A stretch of DNA of 64,000 nucleotides from Rhipicephalus microplus (taxonomy: Eukaryota > Arthropoda > Arachnida > Ixodida > Ixodidae): contig NC_134700.1 in NCBI RefSeq assembly GCF_043290135.1, positions 155,202,053-155,266,052 of the forward strand, given 5' to 3'. Positions 21,292-33,316 of the stretch are shown piece by piece (position 1 is the first letter of the stretch; each line of letters begins with the position of its first letter). Both the position numbers and the translations under genes were made by a program. The notes under the pieces are model-generated. The model ran no database searches, had not been told where the DNA came from, and was given only the letters and a program-made list of their open reading frames with translations.

Positions 21292-22119
21292 GTAGGCCAC
21301 CGACGGCCCCCAAACCCTTGTCTCTTTCGTGCACTACCTCCTTGCCCTATGACTCTGCTGCTGTTGCTTACTGGCAGTTAGTTTATCGATTTTGATGCAT
21401 TGTGTTCGTAGCCATTCTGACAAACTCAATTTCTAGCTGTGTTTTTTTATCATGTGTTCTTTTTGAGAATTACAGCCTTCTTTGGTGCCCTTGTATTTGT
21501 TTTTGCGTACTACCAATGCTGCCGTTCCTGCTGCTTCCCGTTAGCTTTTTCTCGTTATCAATACCAGTCTTCATTTTTCTTTTCATTCCCTTTTTTATCT
21601 ATATTGAACTATATATATATTGGCTTTTTCGAACTCTCGGAGATGAAGTCCATGTTGCACATCCCAGCACCATTGCCAGGTCTCTCGGAAAGTAATAAAA
21701 ACTAATCTCAAAAGCTTGCTTTCTCGCATTCCAGGAGCTACAAACCTGTTGCTGCTGAGTATTATGTCACAGCTGCTTATTCTTCTTAGCTATCATATAG
21801 TATTGTCGGTTGCTTGCACTGGTTGTTATATTGGAAGCAGCAGCAGCAGGGCAGTGTATTGCAAACTCCACTGCATTGAGTCTGGTGCATTTTCTTGCCC
21901 ATTGCATGCCTGGCTACATTTTCTGTTCTTACTTTGGAAAATGTGGTACAGCAAGGTTGCAAAAGGGTGTTGCTAGCTTATCTGGGATATGTGCCTCCGC
22001 AAGATGCGTTCCACAAATAGTACTTTTTTTTGGTGAACTGTTGGGCTCATTTTTCTCAAGTAGATTTGAATGTAGGCTTTTTTGTAGATAGCATGCACAT
22101 TACCTCTACCTCTGTTCTT
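21292..22119. other. start of ARGLU1 intron 3, nothing recognised
   Basis: No gene or element is identified between the exon 3 donor and the foldback-like element. The region is pyrimidine-rich (T runs and CTGCTG repeats near 21350-21560), and frames here are shadows. Confidence 0.4.
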
Positions 22120-22932
22120 AAACAAGGTTCTTTTTGGTGTTGCATAAGTGGTTGCCAGACAGGGAGGGTTAGTGTTGCCAGACTGCTGCTAAATTTGACT
22201 GCAAAATTTTTTTTCTGTAGTTGTGGCTTCTCCGTGAGAATTTGGTGCCATCTGCGGTGCATTTCGCGAACGAGCGACGCTGGCCCTTTTAATTAACGGA
22301 ATGAACCCCGCCTAGCAGAAGTCGAGCGCGGTGCTGCTGCGCAATTAAGAGGCCAATTTAATTAACAGAATGAACTGCGCTTAGCAGAAGTCGAGGCGCG
22401 TTTTCTTGCTGTGTGCGCAGCTGTGCGATTAAGATATCGCGTCTCAGTATTAGGGATGACTGGGAAAACTTAATAGAGTCGCAGGAGGTGATGCGCCGCC
22501 CCGCTCCCCCCTTACTTTTCTTTTTTTTTTTTCTCTCAGCTGATCATGTCGCGTCGACCGCGCGTTACGACGGGGGACGCTACGCTTCCCCTAGCTGTGT
22601 CAGCACAAGACATATCGTTCGGACTCGTATATATATGTGATGAATAAGCGTTCCAAGGCTGGTTAATCGGGGTACTAATTGCACGGCAGCGCCAAGCGCT
22701 CGACTTCTGCTAGACTCGGTTCATTCCGTTAATTAAAACGAATTCTGTAATGCGCGGTTCATTCCATTAAAACGGCCAGTGTCGCTCATGCACTCGCGAA
22801 ATGCACCGCGGATGGCACCAAACTCTTATGGAGAAGCCACAACTACAGGAGAAAATTTTTTAGCCAAATTTAGCAGGCAACAACCACCCAAAGTCTAGCA
22901 ACTGATTTATGCAACGCCAAAAAGAACCTTGC
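22120..22932. mobile_element. foldback-like element with long inverted arms
   Basis: Left (from 22120) and right (to 22932) arms are inverted copies over about 250 bp, starting CAAGGTTCTTTTTGG, roughly 80% identical by eye. An 8-bp direct repeat CTGTTCTT flanks it (22112-22119 and 22933-22940). Within the left arm a module with TTAACGGAATGAAC and TAGCAGAAGTCGAG occurs twice about 63 bp apart; inverted versions lie in the right arm. Long arms with tandem subrepeats recall Foldback elements, and the 8-bp duplication would also suit hAT-like transposition. No coding capacity in the 270-bp centre. Confidence 0.8.
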
Positions 22933-22940
22933 CTGTTCTT

Positions 22941-25900
22941 GTTTGCGAGAGGTTACTTCAATAACACCTTGTGTTGCGTTGCTTTGAAAACTTGATTTGA
23001 TGCACCTTGGTGGCAATTTTTCTTGAATTATCTAGAGTGCAAATAGGTTAAAAATCTGCTTATGTAAGGAACTAAAGACGCATTCTTTCTGCTAGTTTGA
23101 CACTGTTCGAGCTTCAGCAGATTCATGTTGAAGCTCGAGAGCGGTAAATTAAGCTATTGCTGTTGGGAGCTTTTGAGAGCGCGAACTCATTAAGTGCAAC
23201 CCGTTCAACAGGCATGAACAGCAATACATTTGTGTCAGCAGCTTTTTCTCTTGGACGGCTTATTTTCATTTGGTACCAACATGCACACTTGGTTTTTATA
23301 TATTCAACTGGCATGCATTTGCTTTCCGTCTATATAGTATCATATCACTGCTTAACTCTCTTTAGTGGACAATCATGCTTATGACTCCTGTGCTTATACA
23401 CAGACTTGTTAATCTATATGTGCCCATCATGTGAAGTAGCTAGACTATGTTATCATGCAATGTATATATGTAAAGCACTGTCTTCTAACCATTTTCAAGT
23501 TTTATATCATTCTTGTTGATATTAGCTTCTAGTTAAAAATACACATCTTTGAGGAAATCTTGGAAACATTTCAAACACGGCATCAAAGGTGGCCAGTCAT
23601 TGAACATGACATGAAAGTGAAGCTCATTCTCCACTGCCATGAAATTTTCTTCTTTGGTAGTTTGCCATGTCGATGTGCAGCAGAACTCCACTGATGCATT
23701 TCTCGGGGGTTCAAGAAAGGGAACAAACCAGCTGAGAAAATTTATGCTCTGGGAGACGCATGGATAGACAGCGTTGTCCTGGCTTGACAGTGAGCATGTT
23801 AAGTCAAGTTTGAGTGCGCTCTAGCTAAACGAGTGCACTTTTGTAAACTTAACCATTAAAAAGTGAACTCTGGTGTTTGTTTGCGGAGCGCGCTCTAAGC
23901 GCTCCGACCCTGACATGGTGCACTGGGGCATGCGTGAGAGCTCGGCCCTGCTACGGCTTCTGGAAGAATGACTTGTTTTGCACTTTCACCTCTAATGCAG
24001 TGCATTCTGCTTCCCCACTTGTTCCTACCAGGGAAGCAATGTAACATTCTTCATGTAACGATTTCGTGCTCATGATAGCATTCGGCAAAAATCGCTGTTA
24101 AGCTAAGCTCCAAAGGCGCCACACTCGAGAGCATTGTAGGGTATTCCTCTAGAGTTCGGAGTGAGTGCGCTTAACGTGCCTAACAGCTTGTTTATTCAAG
24201 CTTTTCATTGAGCTTTAGTAAACCTTGGAATAATGGCATCCGTTAGAAGTTATCCTTGTCGTAGATGGTGTTTGTATGCCTTTTCTATTTTTCTTTTGAC
24301 TAATGAAGTAGTGAGAGTGCAAATCTAATTTCACTTCCTGAAAATCGCAGCATATGTTTGGGAATGGCATGAGACGACAGCCTTCTACCAGTTAGAATAC
24401 AGTGCATAAGAGGCAATGGAACCTGTGAGACTCTCTTTGTAAAGTAAAAGCTTGGAGGATATAATGGGAAATGTATTAATGGAATTGTACTATGCTGAGA
24501 AAGGGGCCAATAATTCCTGTACAGATAAAATACTATGATTCAATTAAAACTGTGAATTTAATTCTGTCTTCACTGAATTCACAGTTTAGGGTTTTTAATC
24601 ATTAGCAGTAGATGTGTGTAGCATCCATCCCATTGTGAACGTTTTTGTATTATGAGTATTTTGATGAACAATTTCATGGCATAGCAACTTGGCTAAATTT
24701 CTCTGACGTTGATGAATGCGATTTATAAGTCCAATTTTTGGTGCAATTTTATTCTTTTCATTTAAATACACTACAGAATACAATCCACATAGCTGCGTCA
24801 AAATATGAAGAGAGTGCCTAACAGGGCATTTTGATTCGTGATTGAGGAACATCTGGATTAAGGTTCCTAATTGCAATTGGCTGATTTGTGCAAGATGTGG
24901 AAGCGAGCGAATTGTAGTAAAAAAATTTTATCTCTAGCTGAACTTGGCTTTAATGAAAACACCTTTTTGATGCCATTACATTTTTTTGCAGACTGACACA
25001 GTCTCTCAAATTTAATCATCTGAAAATTTTTGTGTGAACTTGTGATCTTAATGATTTTACAGCCTCTGTTGCTGCTATCACTGCTGCAAAGAACTGATAA
25101 CAATGGGAAGGTTAGGATACCACGTCAGGGTTATAGTTGGACAGGCATTGAAAAGTGAATTCTGTTACAGTATAAAGGTCTCTGTGAGCACCACTAATAG
25201 GTTGCTGGAAAAAGTGGACAAAATACTTGAAGAATATTGTGAGAGGGCTACATAATTAATGCATTTGAGACAGAAATGGGCAGGTGTGTAATCCTGATCA
25301 CATTTTTTGTCTTGCACAAGGAGGACAACTGGCTGGGCATCGTGCTCTTGTATTCAAAGCGATGTGTTAAGCTATCTTGTACTGCAATTTAGAAAGTTTT
25401 GAGTAGCAATCGGTTTCGAGTTCTCTGAAAAATAGTGCGTGCAGGCTTTTCTGGCAAAATGCAGAGGCTGTAAAACCGTGAATCGGCGCACATATGGTAG
25501 ACATGGGAGTACTGGGACAAGTTGTTACAAAAGAAAAGGAGATATATGTAAGTACATATGTCTTTGAAATGCCTTTTGTATGCAGAAAATTGCATGCTCT
25601 GCTCTCGTGATATCGCAGTACGGAACTGTCGCTTGCTCAGAAGTGCACAGCGTAAACGGTGCACCTCTGAAGTAATGTAGGCACAAGAAAAAAAGTGCAC
25701 ATGGTCCAGCATTTTGGGATGCCATTGCACAAGGAGTTAGATGGAGTGTTTTGTTTAATCCGAGACTTGTTTCCCCCCTCGCACGCCAAGTGCCCTCTTC
25801 CAAGCCCTTTCTAGGCACAGCCGTCTCTCCGGGAAACCAAGCGTGAGTGTCTGGAATCAGTTTGTCATGCAGGGAAGATGACTCACAACCACAGGCAAGA

Positions 25901-26773
25901 GAATGAATGCGTACATTTCACTACTCGATGGGTGGGTTAGACTTGTTGGGAGAGGTAATGAAAGTATGGGGAGGAGGGAATTTCTTTTATTCACTGGTGT
26001 TAAGCCCCATGGGGCAGCTGATGGTCGAAGGAAGCTGTGGTCAACAGTGCAGTTCTCTTGTCTTGCTCCATGAGGCTTCGTAAAGCCTTGTGGTGCATAC
26101 GGCGATGTGCTTGCGGAGACCGAGAGCCGAGGGGAATTACCTGGGCTGCTTTTTCCTCGGGCGGTAGTCCTTGGGTGAGTTGTAGGGTTATGCTTTTGTA
26201 AGCGTAAGACTCCACTGGGAGCGATGTAACGTTCTTACGTAACTTGGCTTAGCATAAAAGTCAGTAAGAAAGTTTGGAAATTGACGAGCCTTTATCTTAG
26301 TCATTTTAAGCCTATCTTCACTTCGTATCGCTTAGCAGTGTGACCGTACAGCATTTGTGTGACGCCAGACTGTGTAGCAACACATGCCTGTCTATCTCTT
26401 GGAACTCTCTCTGTTTGGGAGACCTATTACAAACAAAACTGAGTTGAAGGTCTATCACACAAAGGAAATGCTTGCACAACAATTTTGTGGCTTGCATTTG
26501 AGCTTTCCTTAATCACTGTTTGCTTGGAGATGTTGTTATAGCATCAGTGCTGGGTGAAAAACTCGATTCAGTGCGTGCAAGTCGTGTGATTGCTACACAG
26601 GGCTGACATTGATGGATTGAATTGCGTCAAGTGTAATGATAACTTAAGCGCCTTTAAGTAAGCTTTCCGTATTCTAGTCTATAGCAATGTCTCTCACGGG
26701 TGGCTGCATTTTTACTGGCATATTATTAGCAGTCAGTGTGGTTAGTAACATCACTCTCTTGTGGTTTCTGTAG
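22941..26773. other. ARGLU1 intron 3 sequence with two hairpins
   Basis: No gene or mobile element is recognised. Two neat inverted repeats stand out: CGGAGCGC/GCGCTCCG with a 7-nt loop at 23884-23906, and a perfect 12-bp pair AAACTGTGAATT/AATTCACAGTTT at 24547-24558 and 24576-24587. A minus-strand frame at 26000-26215 has fairly protein-like composition but no domain I know. Confidence 0.4.
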
Positions 26774-26857
26774 GAGGACGAAAGAAGACGGCTCCAAGAA
26801 CTTGAGCAAACACTGGCAGAAAAAAGCAAGCAGTTGGAGGAAGCTCAGCGTAGCTTG
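26774..26857 (+). CDS. ARGLU1: ARGLU1 exon 4: helix continuation (28 codons)
   Basis: Acceptor TTTCTGTAG, donor GTATGT. Exactly 84 bp, phase 0 at both ends, so skipping would remove 28 residues without a frame change. It encodes EDERRRLQELEQTLAEKSKQ and then LEEAQRSL, aligning with the ERILEENNRKIAEAQ stretch of vertebrate ARGLU1. Its small size and symmetric phase make it a candidate for regulated splicing. Confidence 0.92.
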
Positions 26858-27827
26858 GTATGTAGGCTTTGACGACTCACCATTGTCTTCGGCTTTAAAT
26901 GTTCCTTGTTGCAATGAATTCCCCCCTCCTTAGGATGTAAATGTGGTAAAAAATTCAGGCAGCCTGCATCGGGCAATTGATTTCGAGCATATGAAACATT
27001 TTATGCATAAGAAACACGCATACCTACAGGGTAACGTGGTATGACTAGAAACTAAATAGCCGTGCACATTGGCCACCAAGTACTGTATTTTCGGTGTATA
27101 AGATGCTCTCTTTTAAATATTTTGGCTCGTGGGTCCTACATAGCGGGACATTTTATGCACACAAAAAGTCATAGAATTCTGCGAGACTAATGGGTTGATA
27201 TTTCATTCATGAGTATAATAAATTGAGCTCGAGAACATTCATGAAAAATATCTAATGTTGCTATAACAGTGAAGCACACATAGTCTCAAGTGTAAGCTAC
27301 TTGCTGTTCATACACTGCGGTGAACATGGAAATTATGGCCTCAATAAAATCCACCGTAGTCACAGGAACGATTGTAATACTTGAAGTGTTTGTTCTTAAA
27401 CGAATCGTCAAACCCACGGAACTGAGACAATGAATAAAGAAGGGCACCACAGTTTTTCATTGCGACGTTCTGTTGCCCGCAACACCAGTTACATAAACGA
27501 AAGTACCACTTTGTTAACAGCATCATCATCAGTTGCCACGTAAGGCATCGGTCCTGTCCAGCAACAATCTGAGCGTGCGGCTTCCAAGTGCCGTTTATGT
27601 TATGTATGCGTCTGTGTGTCGGTGTCCAACTGTGGTGCGATTATTGTTTGTGTTCCTGCCAAGCCCCATAGTGTCGGAGAGACAACGCTAATGACGTGCT
27701 CTAAAGGGCTTTCAGCAAAGCGTCCGAGTCATTCAGACGCTGACAACAGTAACTCTGTGATGCTGCCAACTCAAGCGAAAAAACTTTCGCCAGTGCACCA
27801 AAGGCTTTGAATCCAGTAGAATAAATA
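26858..27827. other. start of ARGLU1 intron 4, nothing recognised
   Basis: No recognisable gene. Phrases like CGGTGTATAAGATGCTC near 27095 look like old DNA-transposon ends, but no pair was found. Confidence 0.35.
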
Positions 27828-29935
27828 AAGTCGAACCCGGGTACATCGAACTCGTCAAAAAAACGTTTATTAGTTTGATAAATGGCATTATTCGATATAG
27901 GCCCGGTATAGGTTTTGACACAAAGGCACATAACAAACTAGAGGAAAAGTGCTTTATTAATATGGTGCCTTACTTGCATGCCCTACTGTGGAACAAAATA
28001 GTCCCGAATTTTTTTCTGTGTCAACGACTTCGCTGCTTGGGACAGCCACGCACGCCTCCACGCTGTCCAATGAGTCGGAGCAGCTAAGGCCACAATCTTT
28101 CACATTCAAGCAATAGCGCCGGACTAGGCAATGGGCCGTCGTTGATTTCCATATAGCTGTCGCTTTGGCTCGTGGTCGGCACGATGCTGCAATGTAATCT
28201 TCATCCTGTAATTGGTCCATGATGGGGACATCATCGTCCGCACTGACTAACTTGTCGATTCGTCGATAGCACCCGGGAACTCTGCCAGCTCGTTCCAAAC
28301 TTCGGCGGAAACACCTGCGGTGTCTTCAGTGCTGTCAGAATTTGGGGTGTCATCACCAGGCATGCGGAAGCCGGCATGCCTAAAGCAGTTCTGGGTCGTC
28401 TCCTTCTTGACATCTGCCCACGATCTACTCAACATAGAAATAGCTCTGAGCAAGTCGATCTTAAGCTCCCTGCCAACACGAAGGTTCTGCAGCAACCTCT
28501 CCACCAGGCGCTTTCGATGGCCGGCTTTCATTGTGCGTGTAACGCCTTGATCCAGTGATTGCAGTATGGACGTAGTGTTCGGGGGCATAAAATGCAGCTC
28601 GATGTTGCAGAAGGTCGTACTGCAGTGGTGCGATGAACAATTGTCCACGAGCAGGCACACCTTGCGATTTTCGCCTACCAAATCATCATTCCACGACGGT
28701 AGCCATCTGCTGAAAAGCTCTTCTGTCATCCACGCTTTTGAGTTTGCTCGGTAGGTAACTGGAAGGGACAGCGCATTTCGAAAACACCGTGGTGCCGTGT
28801 TTTTCCCAATAACCACAGGTCGAAGCTTTTTCGATCCGTCTGAACTAGCTGCCAACAGCACGGACACACGAGCTTTGTTTGCCTTGCCGCCGCTCGTCTT
28901 GTCGCCACGACACGCAAGTGTCTTGTTTGGCAACATTTGCCAAATTAGAGCGGTTTCATCCGCATTGAAGATATGTTGGGCTCTATATCTTGCTGCGATA
29001 TCTCGGCAGTTTTCCTCGAGCCATTTTTTCACGCTGTCCAGGTCTGCCGCTCTGCTTTCACCTGTAACAGCTTTGCCAACGATGTCGTGCCGTTCGTTGA
29101 ACCGCTGAAGCCAGCCTGAACCGCCTTGAAAATCATTCCTGCCAAGCAGAAAAGCAAGGTCCTTGGCTTTCTGCTCGATCATAGGATCCCGGACACCGGG
29201 ATGTTCCGCGACCGAACGTTCACAAACTACTTGTAAACGGCCGCTTCAACACCTTTGTACACAGCAGCGCGCACACGTCGGGCGCCACAGGCACCTTGCC
29301 TTTTGTCCGACTTTGCCCCGATGTCTGCCTTGTTTTTCAGGATAGTACTCAAGGTGCTCCTTGGAATTTTGTACGCGGCAACGACGTCGAACTTCTTTTC
29401 ACCCCGCTCAACCCAATTAATGATTTCGAGTTTCGCGGCGAACGGCAAATTTTGCCTCTTTGCGCAAGCCATGATGACAGCGCGCCAAACAGTTCACAGA
29501 GCACCAACAGGCAACACCACAGACCACGCTGAATCGGCAGCAGCAGGCACATAAGCATAAGGAAAGAAAAAATGGTGCCCACTTCTACCGCCTCCGCGCC
29601 TCGGAGAAAGCACGACGGCCTCTGATTGGCTGTAAGTGCTGCGAGCGAGCCAGGATCATTTCTTGGAGGGGGGTGTTCGCCCGCGCACAACCGGGTCTAA
29701 CCAACTTTTTTCAGGGTGGCGCTGCCAGTTTTCACCGCTATCGCGACGGAAAGCCAACTTTCTGGGGTACTTTTGAGGCACATGGAGTTTGATATATCAG
29801 TTATCGTTGCTATTTTCGTTCGAGAAAACAGTACCTTTTGCTATGTATTCTCAATGTAAACTTACCGTGTTTAGGAATTGTTCGATATACGGGATGATTT
29901 GATAAAAACGGGTTCGATATAGTCGGGCTCAACTC
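27828..29935 (-). mobile_element. pogo/Tigger DNA transposon with terminal inverted repeats
   Basis: Ends are imperfect inverted repeats of about 27 bp: the left begins AAGTCGAACCCGGGTACATC, the right (inverted) GAGTTGAGCCCGACTATATC. TA lies immediately outside both ends (27826-27827 and 29936-29937), the target duplication expected for pogo/Tigger. Length is about 2.1 kb with one transposase gene on the minus strand (28247-29472). The gene carries one nonsense codon and one frameshift, so it decayed only lightly. It lies in ARGLU1 intron 4, antisense to the gene. Confidence 0.88.
28247..29472 (-). pseudogene. Tigger-type transposase (HTH, CENP-B and DDD domains), two breaks
   Basis: Starts at ATG 29472 with MACAKRQNLPFAAKLEIINW, a pipsqueak-type helix-turn-helix; KIPRSTLSTILKNK is the recognition-helix area. 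A CENP-B-type domain follows (EQKAKDLAFLLG, SGWLQRFNERHDI). The catalytic domain keeps all three aspartates in context: FNADETALIW, LLVDNCSSH and LQSLDQGV. The acidic C-terminus carries DDTPNSDSTED. Breaks: an in-frame TAG at 29227-29229 where the family has Trp, and a frameshift at about 29185-29225. The 311-codon catalytic frame is otherwise open. Function would be cut-and-paste at TA sites. Confidence 0.9.
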
Positions 29936-30479
29936 TATTAGTTTTCAGTGCCTCAGGGCAGCGTTGATTACAAGTTTTACACTACTGCTTACAGATATCC
30001 AATGCTGGGCATGACTTTGAACTTTGCAGTGAATACACTCTGCATGTATCATGGTGTTTTATCATGTTGACCGTGTCAAAAATAGTCTCTTATGCAAATG
30101 TACATCTTATAAAAACCGTCAAAAGTATACAAGTCTTATACAAAGGTGCGACTTATACTCAAGGAAAGAAAGTACATACTTTATTTACCCGCATAATTTG
30201 TGCACTTTTTTCCGAGAACTTGGGTCTCTGGAAAAAAGGTGCGCAAGTTTTGCGGGGAATTCGCGAACTCGTGCTAAATAATGTGCAATAATCCTAGCGC
30301 GTGCATTACACACATTTAAAAAAGTTCATTTGAGCGCAGACGAAGTACATTTTAACAAAATTAGCACGGACACGAAACAGTCAGATTTGGTCACGTGCAT
30401 TCTAGTCGGAATGGCTCATGGAGAGGTCCAACTGGGGATCGTCGTCGCGGCTGTTTTGACCACCTTTCCAAAGTGCGTC

Positions 30480-31020
30480 TGTGGTGAGTAAGGGGTTTAC
30501 TCAATAGGTCCAGGTCATCGGACGCACTCGGGACAACCTGATAACACGAAGATGTTCTTTATATCGGATAAGGACAAGAACACACACGAAGGAATCTCGC
30601 AATGATACATGGAAAAACTACGATAAGTTCCTTCCACGTGAGCAGAAAGTCTGTCGTTACGATCAGCGTGCTTCTCTCCCTTGACACCAAGTATACGTGA
30701 CACTCACGCACACCGTCATTGCGATGACCGTAGCATTAGGCAACGCGACGTTGAGTCTGTCGCGGTACCGTCCATGGTGGGAACACTCCTTCTCGTGTAG
30801 CTCGCTGGCTCGAGCTTACGTCAATGTCCCGCACCATGACGTCTTGCTGGAATCCAGGTCATGTTGGACCGGGGCGAGCGCCCAAGACACTGGGTCGAAA
30901 ACCCAGACAACCATCGAAGCCTGCCATGCACGCTCGCCGAACCTTCTCCTTCCACCCCTTTTTGTTTCAATTGCGCGCTCAGGGTTTTGCCCCTATGGCT
31001 CGTTCGTCGCAGTCACCACA
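30480..31020 (-). repeat. 3' LTR of the 30480-33206 element
   Basis: 541 bp, matching 32663-33206 with scattered differences and small indels. It is preceded on the minus strand by the polypurine tract. Confidence 0.85.
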
Positions 31021-31529
31021 TTCTTCCCCCTTGTTTCAAAAAGGTGCACGCACTTTGGCTGCTGCTGTTGAACTACATAGTTTGAAGAGTGTGCAGTTTG
31101 ACAATGCCGAAGGATGTTGATTTGGTGTTAGACACTTTGGTTGCCGACATCCATCCGGTTGAAAGTCTGTTGCTGGGTCGAAGTTCAGACGCACAAGTTG
31201 GAGACGAAGTTGCATCAATGTGGTAGGCTGGAATGCCCAAGTGTTTCACCAACACTTAAGGAGCACTCCAATATACATGCAAAGATTTACCGGCATAGAA
31301 GTGCACTATTTGCAGCATTCGTTCCAATGTTACATTGACTATTTTCTCTACGTTTCTCCAGAGAACATGTTATGTAGAGATTTGACGGGAGCTAATCTCA
31401 AATGTGGAGAGAGAATCAACTTATTGTGTTGTCGTATGACATGTCACGATACCCGACTGGCGCAAATGAGCATCACAAAAGTATACATGCAATGGGAGCA
31501 CAGGTCAGTTCGGTAGCAATACACGAGCT

Positions 31530-32463
31530 TTATAGGCTCATCCTTTTTTCTTCCAAGTGCTTGCACACTTCTTTTCGGCTAGCTTCTGGGTAACGGGGAG
31601 CCTTGTCGATGCTGCAAAGAACCAACCTCCAGGACCGAACCATGAAATCGGTACCTGAGCCTCCGGCTGGGTGGTACCCACAACACGGCAAGCTTTCTCT
31701 GGGTGGATGCTCATCTCTTCTGAAGTGGTGCCAATAGCCATACATCTGGCTCATGGCGTTCCTAACTGCGCTAGAGCTTTGGGGATTCCGGTGTTTCTTG
31801 CCCGAACTTTGCCCTTGCGACTTTATTTGATTGTCATCAGGAACTTGCTTTAACTTGAGCTTCTGAACGATCATTTCAGCCGGCAAGGTGGTTGTCTGAC
31901 TCGGGCCTAGCATGCACTCTGCTGGCATGCTTTCGCGAAGGACCCAAGCTTCCGGCACGTACACAGTACCATGGTTACTGGCTGCGCTTTCCTTCACATC
32001 ACTCCCGCTACCGCGACCGCTTGTCGGTTCTGAAGTCACAGACTGAGATCGGTTTGCAACAGTCTGTTTCACTAACAGGTCCTAACTGAGGAAGGCGAAG
32101 ACTAACTTGCTCTCTATCACTGCGAACTGTCTTGTCGACACATGCCTGCTTCGCACGTGTAGTTGCAGACTGTGTATCTGGAGCAACAACGTCAAGTTCT
32201 TTATCATTCACGTTTTCGCGTGTCAGCGAATCGGCTATATATGTCTCGTCTTGATGAGGTTTTACGCTATCCACATCATTAGCCTCATTACGCGCTGCTT
32301 TGCGTCTTGCAATCTTTCGTATGTCTGAGATAGCCGTGCGTATTTCCGACAGTAGCTTCTCTTCTTCCATTCTTACACGCTCATAGTCATTGTCATCTTT
32401 GCATATGTACCGCAGTTCGAAATCAAACCTCTCGCGTTCCTCTTCGAGGTCTTCTCGCAACAT
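31530..32463 (-). pseudogene. unidentified gag-like frames of the short LTR element
   Basis: From ATG 32463 a 151-codon frame starts MLREDLEEERERFDFELRYI and is strongly charged, with a predicted coiled-coil (EEEKLLSEIRTAISDIRKIA). A second frame, shifted by one base and overlapping at 32008-32072, continues to 31530 with a Ser/Gln-rich middle; together they probably were one protein of about 300 residues. No zinc knuckle, protease or known gag motif is seen. Position between LTRs on the coding strand suggests a structural protein; that is inference. Confidence 0.4.
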
Positions 32464-32662
32464 TCACTTTAAATCGGAGCAAGACCAACCGACCTCCTCT
32501 CCAATACATAGTAGTCTTTGCAAGTTAACAGGCATCTTGAGCGTGACGGATTTTCGGTTGGAAGATTGTAAGTTGTGCCGGTCCTGGCAAGGCTCGCCAA
32601 TTGTGGTGTCTGACTTTTGGCAAGATGGTAAGTAGTGCCGATCATGGCAGGCTCTCCAAAAT

Positions 32663-33206
32663 TATGGTGAGTAAGGGGTTTACTCAATGGGCCCAGGTCA
32701 TCGGACGCACTCAAGGCAACCTGATAACACAGTCTTTATATCGGACGAGGACAAGAACACACAGGGAGGAATCTCACAATGATACATGGAAAAGCTACGA
32801 TAAAGTTCCTTCCACTCGAGAAGAAAGTCTGTGTTGTTATGGTCAGCGTGCGTTACTCCCTCGACACCTAGTATACATGACCACACTCACGCACACCGTT
32901 GTTGCGGTGACCATAGCACCGGGCAACATGGCGTTGAGTCTGTCGCGGTTGCATACACGGCGGGAACACGCCTTCTCATGTAGCTCGGTGGCTCGAGCTT
33001 ACGTCGATGTCCCGCACCATGACGTCATGCTGGTGTCTAGGTCACGCTTGACTGGGGCGAGGGCCCAGGACACAGGGTCGAAAGCCTCGACAATCATCGA
33101 AGCCGGCCACGCACGCCTGCCGAACCGTCTTCTTCTTCTACCCCTTTTCGTTTCGATTGCGCGCTCGGGGTTTTGCCTTTACGGCTCGCTTGTCGCAGTC
33201 GTCACA
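32663..33206 (-). repeat. 5' LTR of the 30480-33206 element
   Basis: 544 bp. Just inside it on the minus strand lies TTTGGAGAGCCTGCCATG, a possible primer-binding region. A second, diverged copy of the junction lies about 60 bp further in. Confidence 0.85.
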
Positions 33207-33316
33207 GCGTTGTGCTTGGTTCCGTCGAGGGCGTTTGAATGCCCCATTTTTTGGAAGCTCTTTTCAACAATGCTGGGAGAAACTAGGTCCCACGACGCGA
33301 CGATACCGGAGGACAG
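33207..33316 (-). pseudogene. Tigger-like transposase C-terminal fragment (continues at 30402-30479)
   Basis: Open minus-strand frame with WDLVSPSIVEKSFQKMG and NALDGTKH, matching the region just after the catalytic domain of pogo-type transposases. It is cut by the LTR element's insertion (duplication GCGTT/GCGTC), and its acidic tail is found 2.7 kb away at 30402-30479. Only the last 60 or so residues of the protein remain in total. Confidence 0.65.

Larger units (their letters stand above)
30480..33206 (-). mobile_element. short LTR retrotransposon with 541-544-bp LTRs
   Basis: Direct repeats 30480-31020 and 32663-33206 are clearly LTRs (roughly 85% identical by eye), each ending CA/TG; the first base pair of the right copy is mutated (TA for TG). 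Flanks are GCGTC (30475-30479) and GCGTT (33207-33211), a 5-bp duplication with one change. A purine tract AAGGGGGAAGAA on the minus strand (31021-31032) abuts the left LTR, fixing it as the 3' LTR. The internal region of 1.6 kb is too short for pol. It holds only gag-like or unknown frames, so the element is non-autonomous or deleted. Superfamily (BEL or Gypsy) undecided. Confidence 0.82.
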
